A stretch of 64,000 bases of DNA from Loxodes magnus (Eukaryota > Ciliophora > Karyorelictea > Loxodida > Loxodidae). The position numbers and the translations under genes are program-made. Under the pieces are notes generated by a model that was not told the origin of the DNA, did not search any database, and saw only the letters and a program-made list of their open reading frames with translations. The DNA is taken from positions 186,001 through 250,000 of the forward strand of contig CAMPDV010000041.1 in NCBI GenBank assembly GCA_946699065.1, given 5' to 3'. Positions within the stretch are counted from its first letter, which is position 1; every line of letters starts with the position of its first letter. Shown in pieces: positions 52,601-61,930 of this stretch.

Positions 52601-53768
52601 GAGAGCTTCTCTTTGAAAAATACTAGTAGGATTCTATAGATCTTAAGACAGGAAATCATGTTGAGTTTTTCCCTAGTTTTGTCTATTTATTCACTTTTAA
52701 ATAGTGTAGAGACTAATCCTCTGCAAAGATGTTCCTTGTTTCCTTATTGTCAACTCTGGATAAAATGCAGTAATAAAATAATTAATACGGAACTCTGTTC
52801 TGTAGGTTCCTATAAGTCTTCCATTCAAACCCTATTGACAGGAAATTATCTGCTTTCTTAACGTCAAGCAATTATAAGTTTAGCAAGATAGTAGAATAAT
52901 TAAACAGTAGTAGGATTACTTAAGAACAGAATGCTTAGCATTAAGAGCAGATTAAGTTAGAAATAGAAAAGGAAGCATAGCTAGGAGGCTATGCATCACT
53001 TGTTGATGTCTTTGAAATGTTGCTAAAGATTTTCGATTCAGATAAGATTTTGGGAAACAGCATTCTCCTTAGAATGGCGCCTTAGGAGAAACCCTAATAT
53101 CAATATATTCTATTTTTAGTTTCTTTGTTAATGACTAGATTAAGCATAAGCCTTTAAAGCTTTTTACTATAGATAAACCCAGATAACACTGATACTATAA
53201 GCATAAGTCAATTCGAAAATGGAGTAAAATCCCTACTAAGTATATAACTATCTTAAGCTTAAATTCAAGAAATAGCAAAGTCTTTGGATACTCAAAACAG
53301 AGAAACTATTAACCAGTAAAGCTTTGCCAATTATATTTAAGAGCTAGGAAAGCAAATCGGGGATAAAGAAGTATGGACTGTGTCAAAGAGCGCTTTCCTA
53401 AATGCTATTATTGACGAATATGAAGAAGCTAGAATAAGAAGCTTCCACCAAATCAAAAAAATGTTTGAGAAATAGTTGGGAGGAGATAGCAGAATTATAA
53501 ATATTAATGAATTTACAAAGCTTTGCAGGTAATTAGATCCACATGTCCAAGATTTCAAAGTATATACTATATATCAGCAGGCTTAGTAAATAACTCGAGG
53601 TGAAGAGAAAGAATTAGTAAGCTCTAATGGATTTGCTGCGGCAGCTCTGAATAATAGCTTAGGCGGCTGTTCGTTAAATGTTTTTGGTAATTTTTTAATA
53701 TAGATGCACTGAAGATAATAAATCAGAACGATCTCGAGGAGGAGATGAAAAATTACGAGCTACTGTGA
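25618..53768 (+). CDS. Giant coiled-coil protein with about 15.8 tandem 496-residue repeats
   Basis: The reading frame encodes 9,377 residues, interrupted only by a 17 nt intron (53687-53703). I do not recognise a named family. The N-terminus MGQVNCNCN has Gly2 and nearby Cys, suggesting myristoyl and palmitoyl anchors. Residues 1 to about 640 are non-repetitive coiled coil, turning very Lys/Glu/Gln-rich. Then comes the 496-residue unit repeated from 27549 to 51050; it is coiled coil with Leu heptads and proline-bearing breaks (NDQPEKLEG, VPNENAEL, RVPKQ). The last roughly 900 residues start with more coiled coil, then a mostly helical region with degenerate EF-hand-like loops (NPDNTDTISISQF, GGDSRIININEF), ending LEEEMKNYELL. 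Within the repeat Gln is mostly TAA/TAG and no TGA occurs. Stop TGA 53766 is followed at once by a second TGA. A structural rod or tether is inferred. Confidence 0.9.
27549..51050 (+). repeat. Coding tandem array, 1,488 bp unit x about 15.8
   Basis: The unit length is exactly 1,488 bp (496 codons), so every copy keeps phase. The first begins at the segment coding KKENEYVVKI (27550). Fifteen full copies are followed by a partial sixteenth of about 1.18 kb that leaves the consensus at 51050. I saw no indel and only one variable site, a silent AAG/AAA lysine codon. Such uniformity over 23.5 kb implies recent amplification or steady homogenisation by unequal crossing-over or gene conversion. Confidence 0.96.
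53687..53703 (+). other. 17 nt intron
   Basis: The segment is GTAATTTTTTAATATAG. Removing it restores a frame that ends in a clean C-terminal helix (LKIINQNDLEEEMKNYELL) at TGA 53766. Without removal the frame runs into Arg/Trp-rich noise with several TGA codons. Its length is near the 15 nt introns of heterotrich ciliates, the sister group of karyorelicts. Confidence 0.85.
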
Positions 53769-54207
53769 TGAGCCAAATTTACTAAAGAAACAGTTATTTA
53801 AATTAAAATGTATTTAAAAAATGCCTTATCAATCTATCTTTCTAGCATTTAACTGTTAACATTAACTACATTAATTTGTCCATCAAAATAAGTTAGCAAT
53901 AAACTTATAATAAATAATCTATATAGTAACATTCTAATATAATAGCGAACAATAAAAGATTAAGTAATCCATTATAAGGAATGACAAGCATTAAGTCTAG
54001 ATTAATTAAGAGAACACAGAAAGGTAATATTTTAAACCTTATGAACAACTATCTGGAGAGACTTTTACTTCTATGAATTAGTCCTAAACAATAGTTCTGA
54101 GTTGAACGGTTAAAATGTAGGATAATTTCTAAGTAAACGTTATTCTATCGAATGACAAAGATGGAAATGCCAAAAATATATATTTATTATGAGTTAATAA
54201 TTAAAAA
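53769..54207. other. AT-rich spacer
   Basis: About 440 bp between the giant gene and the first phosphodiesterase. It opens with a second TGA in phase with the giant gene's stop. Nothing else stands out. Confidence 0.5.
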
Positions 54208-56943
54208 ATGGATAAATAGCAAACAACTCTTGATCAAACCATCGAGAAATCCATGGATTTAGAAGAAAAAGATAACATAAAAGAAAATTAAGGAAGTTAG
54301 ACGAAGGTTGAAAATGTATTTACGGGTGCGAATTCAATTACTAGTATATCTGATAAGAAGTAATCTAATATTCAGCTAGCACTTTTGATATTTTACTATT
54401 TTCTGGTCTTTTTTTTGTCAGCTATAGGTGAAATAGTAAATATAGTTTTCTATCACCAAGCCGTATAAATTTTCTAGCTTAAGATGATCTGAATCCTCCT
54501 ACTAGCTATCCTAGGAATTATTTTTTTCTTCCTCATAGTCAAGAACAAAGTAAGGAACTAGAGTATAATAGACCTATTCATTTCTATGCTGCTCTCGTTT
54601 TTATAGTTTTTTATAGTAATCACTGAGAAAAGCTTCTTGGAGAAGATTTCAGGTGAAGAAGTAAAGAATGGGTTAGACAGTTCGATGATTCTAGTATGTA
54701 CGATCTGTGTCTTATACATAGTTTAGTTCTATAGCTTTACAGGTATAATATCAGTATGTATCTTAACATGTTTGATCTACCTAATTCATTTTGTAGTAAT
54801 AGGGAAAAATTTGGTGAACTTGATATTTAGCCTAATCATTCTGATACTAATTAGTTACATAATCTCCTAGAAAACGTTCTAGAATGTTAGAAGAATGAGG
54901 CTTGTTGATATCTAAAATCGTAGCTAGAATCTTATTGACTATAAAGATCAAAACTCTATGCTGATAAAGAGCAAAACAGTCAATTTCTTCGTATAGAGGA
55001 CTTAGAATAAAGCTTAGCATAATGAAATGGACAAAATTATACTTAAACTAAGAGATTTAATGTAGTTGCTTAAGGATACCAGCTTTGCGCTTCCTAAGGC
55101 AAGAGACGAGCTTTTACAAGCTGTTAATGATCTGGAGTATATATTAAGGAAGATTTTGAATGAGGAGAATTTATTTGAGTTTGATATTGATGAGAAAATG
55201 GAAAAAGACTAGGATATTATCTAAGAATGCAAAATCTATATAAAAGAACAATGACAGTCTCCTAAACTACCTTAAAATGATAACTTCTTATAAATGAAGA
55301 GCAAACTTAATGAATCAGAAATCGTATCGGTTGAGTAAATCGAAGCGAATTTGCAGTTCATAAATGACCAGAGAATTCCTGAACTTAAAAACGTACTTAA
55401 GTATGCTGGAAGGAATTGAAATTTCGACATTTTTTTCTTATCAAAACTAACTTAAAATAAGTCACTTTCAACAGTAGCATGCTTTGTACTGAATTACATA
55501 ATAAAGGTGAAAGATATTTTCCAGATAGAGGAGTAAGTTTATGAAAAATACTTCTAAAGGATAGAATGTAAATATCTTGATAATCCGTATCACAATAGCA
55601 ATCATGGAGCGGATGTCTGCAACTCAATCTTATGCTTTCTATTCAATTCTTACCTAAAGGAAGAACTAAATAATATTGATATACTAGCGAGTGTAATAGC
55701 CTCTAGTTGTCATGATGTGGGACATCCTGCTCTAAATAATAGATTCTTAATAAATAACAAAGAAGACTTGGCTTTTACCTATAATGACATTTCAGTACTT
55801 GAAAACATGCATGCATCGATAACTTTCAAGGTGATGAAGAAAAAAACAGCTAACATATTATAAAACTTCGTTTAGAAGGACTATGAATATATCCGTAAGC
55901 TTATTATAGAGATGATACTGTCTACTGATATGTCTACACATTTTGATAATCTTGGAAAGTTTAAAACTAGATCTGAAAACGTAGAAGGACTTTATCTAGA
56001 CAAAACAGATGATAAAATACTAGTTTTGAAGATAGCTATGAAATGCTCGGATATAGGACATGCTTGTAAAGAGTGATCACTGCACTATAAGTGGAGTATG
56101 AAAGTTTGTGAAGAGTTCTTCAGATAAGGAGATAAAGAAAAGGAACTTGGTCTGGCAGTATCAATGTTATGTGATAGAGAAACAACATTGATACCTAAAA
56201 GTTAGGTAGGCTTCATTACATTTATCTGCAATCCCTTATTTACAGCTTGAAACTAATTTTTAAAATCAGAATATGTTCATAACAACGTTTATGTTGAGCT
56301 TCAAAAGAACCATCAAGGGTGGAACGAAAGGATAATAAAAAGGAACAAAACATTTGGATAGGAATCTTTAAGACAGCAGAATATACAAAATGTAATCAAT
56401 AGTCATATTGACTTGAAAAAAAGGCAAAGCAGAGGGTACACTACTTAAGAGTTGTAAAGCAAGTACAAGATATTCCACTCTTTCTAAATGGAATCTTCTC
56501 CTGAATCCCTTAATATTGAAGATAAAGTGATTTAAGCATAGTTTAATAAAATATAGTCAAATGTATAGGAATAATTCGAGATACCTGAAGATAAAAGCGA
56601 TTAGGAAATGAGCGAAAGCGAAGATATAACATGTAAGGATGCTTCGAAAAGTTCAAAACATGCTATTTAAAAGAAAAATATTGCTTAATCAATAGGCTAA
56701 CTGAGCGACTATGATCTGCCACCTGTAGTAGTTTCTACAGTAGAAGAGAATTACGTTCTCTCTCAGCAGCAAAACTAAATCGAAGAGGAGCCTCAATAGC
56801 GAGAAAAAGCCAAAAGTGTAGTAGCAATTAAAAAAGAAGATAGTTAGCAAAGCAATATCTCAAATCCACAAGGTAACAATTTAAAAGAAACTGAGATGTC
56901 CTCAATAAATGATCAACGAGAGATAGCTACAAATGAGAAGTGA
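54208..56943 (+). CDS. Membrane class I cyclic-nucleotide phosphodiesterase (paralogue A)
   Basis: This 911-residue enzyme should hydrolyse cAMP or cGMP at a membrane. Residues about 55-230 contain about five to six transmembrane helices (for example IWILLLAILGIIFFFLIV). The catalytic domain (about 400-700) has the class I HD signature: YHNSNHGADV (proton-donor His about 462), SCHDVGHPALNNRF (metal His/Asp about 502-503) and CSDIGHACKEW (metal Asp about 615), then the end segment PLFTAW. All metal ligands are intact. The C-terminal 200 residues are Gln/Ser/Glu-rich and probably disordered. The Trp in CKEW is a TGA (56074); the neighbouring paralogue has TGG at the same place, which directly supports TGA as Trp. 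Which nucleotide is preferred cannot be judged. Start ATG 54208 follows TTAAAAA; the stop is TGA 56941. Confidence 0.95.
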
Positions 56944-57054
56944 AAACTCTGTTTATTATATGATTAGTTAATGATTTTAACTTATATGCGTTAAAAAGAT
57001 AATATTATAGCTAAATGTATTTCAATTAAACCATTTTAATACTGCTTTTCTAAA

Positions 57055-59835
57055 ATGAATCAGGAAAATAGGAATTAAATGTTAAACAATACTGCTGATA
57101 TTAGTAACGATAAAGACTAAGAAGCTTTCGCTGAAGATTTTTCAAGCAATTCTATCAAAAAATTCGAAGAAATCGCCTAAACTAAGGACCTTTAATTCAA
57201 AGATCAGAAAATAGAAGAAAAACTGTAAAGATAGATGTCGTCTTACTAAAATAATGCTCTATCCAAGCAATTCAAAGCTCGGATAATTACATTCTCAAGT
57301 TATTACTTTTTGGTAGTTACTCTTTCACTTATTTTAGACTCTTAAAATTGATTTAAAAGCTCAGAAGATAACAGAATAACAATCCTAAGCATTACTTTTT
57401 TATTCTCTCTTTTGGTAGTAGGCTCTGTTCTAGTCTTCTTAATACTAAGACTACCCAAAGTCAGATTGAAATTCCACTTAATATTTACCATAATGATGGC
57501 GTTACTTCAGCTGTATTTCACACTTTTCAATAAAGAAGTTGTAGAATAAATTACAGACAAAAAGATGGAAAAGAGACTAGATTCGTCCCTAATAATTTTG
57601 AGCAACTTGTACATTTTCCATTTTTCCTTGGACATAAACTGCTACTTTGTCATTCTTTATTGCCTATTTACCTGCATCCTATACTTCATTTCTATCTTCC
57701 TTAGATTTAAAAATCTGGAATAGTTTTTGTTCAGTTTAGCTATTCTAGCCTTCGTAAGTTTTCTGCTTTCGTGGAAAACCTATAAGTAAGAAAAAAGGCT
57801 GCGAAAGGTGTATTTTAAGAAGTATTCCAGCGTAGAGAAGGTAAAAGAAAACAGTGAAGTATCGGAAGAAGAAGAAGAAAAGGGGCATAAATAATAATAG
57901 ATAGTGAAGTCTCAGAAATCTAGACTGATCAAAAGCATTACAGTAGCTGGAATAATAAAGAGATCACAATCAAAAATCGTATTAAATAAGATGGACAAAA
58001 TCATTATCAAGTTATACGGAGCCATCTAATTGTTCTGAGATCTGTTTGACTAAACACAGTCTAATAATTTAAAAACTAGAATATGCAATGCGTAAAAGAG
58101 CTTAGAGGAATCGCTTAAAGACATAATAACTACTGAAAACTTATATGAGATCAATATCGAAAAAAAGCTAATGAAAGACTAAAGTGTCACTGATGACTAT
58201 AAGTAATATGTTCAAGAGTAGTACAAACCTCCTGTTTAAAACGCAGAGTTGCAGAGAACATCTGAAATCCGCAGAAGCAGTAATTATAGTCTAATAACCT
58301 CCTCATTCGGAACAGCTGCAATAAGACTGTCAAGTTTGATTATCGAAAACTAGCTGGAGTAAAAATATTTTACGCCAGAGATAAATAATGTTCTAAAGGA
58401 CTCAGGCTAGAACTGAAATATGGATGTCTTCTAGTTGTAGACTCTAACTGAATCAAAGACTCTAGCAACATTCGGAATTTACATAATAAAATACCTGCTG
58501 AACTTTGAGAATAACTTTGAAGTAGACGAGTAGATATGAAACAACTACTTCTCCACTATTGAAAGAAAGTACTATAACAATCCCTATCATAACAGTACAC
58601 ATGCTGTGGATGTAGCACATTCCTTTCTATGATTTGTACTTAATTCAAATCTTAAAGACAGCTTAGACTGACTGGACAATCTAGCTATATTAATTGCAAG
58701 CTTAACACATGATGTTGGACATCCTGCATTGAATAACCGTTTTCTTGTAAACAGCTAGAACGAAATAGCATTAACTTATAATGATATATCAGTACTGGAA
58801 AATATGCATGCTGCTTTAACTTTCAAGGTAATGAAGTAGAGTAAGAATGTTAATGTTTTTCAGTCTCTGGAAAGCTAAAATTGGTAGTACATTAGAAAAC
58901 TCATAATCGAAATGATTCTGGAGACTGATATGGCTAAGCATTTTGAAACTCTTGGAAAATTCAAGACTAAAGTGCTTAACCTTCAAAACGAGTTTTCACT
59001 TGATAAGATGGATGACAAAATCTTAATAATGAAAATGGGTATAAAGTGTGCTGATATAGGGCACTCATGCAAAAAGTGGGAATTTCACTATAAATGGAGT
59101 ATGAAAGTCACTGAAGAGTTTTTCAAGTAAGGTGATATTGAAAAAAGCAGGAATCTTGCAATATCAATGTACTGCGATAGGAATAACACTGTTATATCAA
59201 AGAGCCAAGCAAGCTTTTTAAAATTCGTCTGCGAACCTCTTTTTTAGGCATGAGATCAGTATTTGCATTCAGACAAAATAAAGTAGAATGTTTGTGATTA
59301 GTTATAGATTAATTGAGAAAAATGAAACGAAGTAAATGAAGTTAAAAACGCTGATTTAATTATAGTAGAACAGCCAGAAAATGACAAATAATAGAAAATC
59401 TAAGAAAAAGAGAAGGCTTAAGATACTGACTAGTAAAAGAAGCTAGAAAACCTAAATTAATGGGTAAATAGTAGTTAGTACACAAGCGGAATGAATCAAA
59501 GCTCAAAACTTCAGTATCTCTTGAGTAATGTTGATGAAATTTCTGAGTCCTAGGAAAGCAGTGAGCAAAGCAATGAATCATCTAATTCAGAAAAAACTTC
59601 TCAGAAATCTTCCTAAGTTAATGAATCTCCCTCAAAGCTTCAAATCTCTCAAGAATCTTCAAAAGCAAAACTGAAGGATTAAAGAGCCTCAACTACATCT
59701 GATCACCAAAAGAAAAGTGAAGAAGCTTTCTAAACTATTCAATCCTAAGGCGAAAATTAGTCTAAAACAAGGGCCTCAAAGGGAAACAGTGAAAATAGTT
59801 CTAGTTCCGTAAAGGAGACTGTAGTAGATATTTGA
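57055..59835 (+). CDS. Membrane class I cyclic-nucleotide phosphodiesterase (paralogue B)
   Basis: This 926-residue protein repeats the layout of the gene 111 bp upstream: a polar N-terminus, about five to six membrane helices (residues about 80-245), a linker with a Glu run, an HD phosphodiesterase domain, and a Ser/Gln-rich tail. Catalytic motifs are YHNSTHAVDVAHSF (His about 512), THDVGHPALNNRF (His/Asp about 552-553), SVLENMHAA and CADIGHSCKKW (Asp about 667). All metal ligands are present. Membrane regions and tails differ much more from paralogue A than the catalytic domains do, so the duplication is not recent. Several Trp in the domain are TGA (SFLWF, DSLDWLDN, LFQAWDQ). Start is ATG 57055; the stop is TGA 59833. 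Confidence 0.95.
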
Positions 59836-60074
59836 GTGTAACATATCAATGTTCAATTAATTATATTCTCATGATACTAAAAGTAACTAGTAAGAATCCA
59901 GAATAATTTATTAATATCTAGAGTAAAAAGCTTTTAAATCTTTATCTTATATACTAAATATCTATCTCAATTATTATCGCTAGCATACTTAAAACATACT
60001 CAGTAATTTTTATAAGTTTTTCCTTATAAAAGAAAATAGAAAGCAAAAATCAAGATATTAATTGAGAGATCAGA

Positions 60075-60628
60075 ATGGAAATTGTATAGAGCCCATTGAT
60101 GTATGATAAGAAGCTAAGCTAAGACTTTACTCAATTGTTTAAGTAGACTAAAAAGATCTTTTGTAGGTTAAGTTCCATTCTATAAGATGAGATTTTGTAC
60201 AAGAGGCTAAACAGAAGTTTCAATTAAGTGCTTTTAGGCTTTCAATTGGTTTATATGGCTATTGAATAGGATAGATATAAAGAAGATCCTACTACGTGTA
60301 ATTAATTTTAAATTGGCTTCCATTTAGAGAAATTATAAATATGTGCACTCCTGAAGATTTCAGAAAATGCTTACAGTACTTGAAGGAATTTGTTCAGGGT
60401 AATGATAGCGCCCTTGAAGCTGCCTTCAAATTGATTGACAGAGATGGAAGTGGAAAGATTGATTTCAGCGAACTGAATGCTTTCCTAGAGTAAGAAAAGG
60501 GAGGATCAATTTAGGCTGCTAAGGTACACGAAGTAATCCAGCAAGTCGATAAAGACGGAGATGGAAAAATTGATTTAGGTGAATTTAGGAAATTCTTGTC
60601 AGCAAAAAGAGCTGAACAGTAAGGCTGA
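60075..60628 (+). CDS. EF-hand calcium-binding protein, one intron
   Basis: The spliced product is 173 residues. The first part (to about 74) is helical and unlike any family I know. The second part holds two canonical EF-hands: DRDGSGKIDFSE (about residues 110-121) and DKDGDGKIDLGE (about 149-160). All calcium-coordinating positions are filled, so both should bind calcium. The protein is probably a calcium sensor or buffer; partners are unknown. The 5' part and the EF-hand part are in different frames. A 32 nt GT-AG intron (60296-60327) joins them as KEDPTTEIINMCTPEDF. Without the intron an internal ATG at 60341 would be the only start for the EF-hand frame. The end is TGA 60626. Confidence 0.92.
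60296..60327 (+). other. 32 nt intron
   Basis: It begins GTGTAATT and ends CATTTAG, is AT-rich, and its removal fuses the helical N-terminal frame with the EF-hand frame in a smooth helix (TTEIINMCTPEDFRKC). Confidence 0.82.
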
Positions 60629-61930
60629 TCAAATATCCAACTTTTAATTATTATTAAACTACAAAGATAAATTATACGCTTATACTATCCTTCATTTCAT
60701 ATACTCCCATTATTCTTCATAGTCTAATATACTAAACTATGATAAGATAAGTATAGTAACTAACAATCAATTACTATCCATCTCTTTAGTCCTTAAATAC
60801 TATTATCTGTATTAATTATTTAAGCATACATAGCATTTCAATTTAATATCTCCAACTTCTATATTTTAGCCATCAAGTTCTCTATTCCACTTATAAAGAA
60901 GATATCAACACTTCAGTTGCATTCAGGTTTCGGAAACATTATCATAGAAGTGAATCTCAAAAACTTATTAATTCGCTTTCTATAGTTTATGGTATGAGCA
61001 AAGCAAGATATGCTATAAAGTGCAGGTATAAGTAAATAAAATGAGATAGCTAAAATAGACTATATAACTATAGATATACCAATCAGCTAATAATTAAATG
61101 ATGAGCATATTTCTTTCTACTATTTAGATGGTGCTAATAAAGGAAAACCTTAACAAGTAATAAATTATATTTTGCCTACCTTCGAGCTTTAACTATATAT
61201 TTAGAGAAACTTTAATAGCAGGCTATGCTTTATTGTCATATATCTTTAATTTATATAAGGTAGTCATAGGTAAAGAGCATAAAATGAAAAATAAAAAGCT
61301 TAGAAGGAGAGAGCTAAGTCTATAGAAACGTAGATATAGCAAATGCTGATGTTTTAGAACTCTTAGCCTCTATTATTAATATATAGCTTAAGTTGTAAGA
61401 TTTAGACTATTTATGATAAACCTAGTAGTTATAAGGATAATATACAAGGAGTAGAAATAGTTCTTACTTATATTCTGCTATGTAGCATTGTTAAGTTAAA
61501 TCCTTAATACGATTAACTAAAATACTATTTTAGCTAGGAATCATCTTATTAGCATCTGTTAGCTATACTCTCATCTTTATAAGAAGGAGTTATTTGATAG
61601 TGAACTAAGCTATATAGTAATTAGCTAAAAGACTGAAATGATGGACTCATGATTTAAAACTGAACCATAACATGTTTTCTTATTCTGCTGGAAGATTTTT
61701 CATATAATAGTATTACAACCTAAACAGCAATCTCAATATATCCTGGTTAATCATACCTAAAATAGTACCTTACTAACCCTAAGTGTTTCTTATTTTGCAA
61801 TCCTTATAATATCTTTTAATGTTGCTTACTAAGGAATAAAATGGTATAGTAGAGCAGTAAGAAGAAAGACTAATAAGAAGCTTTAATGATATCCAAGGGA
61901 AATTTAAAGTGTATTTCTTATAATTAAAAG
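60629..61930. other. AT-rich spacer, no gene recognised
   Basis: About 1.3 kb with no domain-bearing frame or recognisable RNA gene on either strand. Confidence 0.5.
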
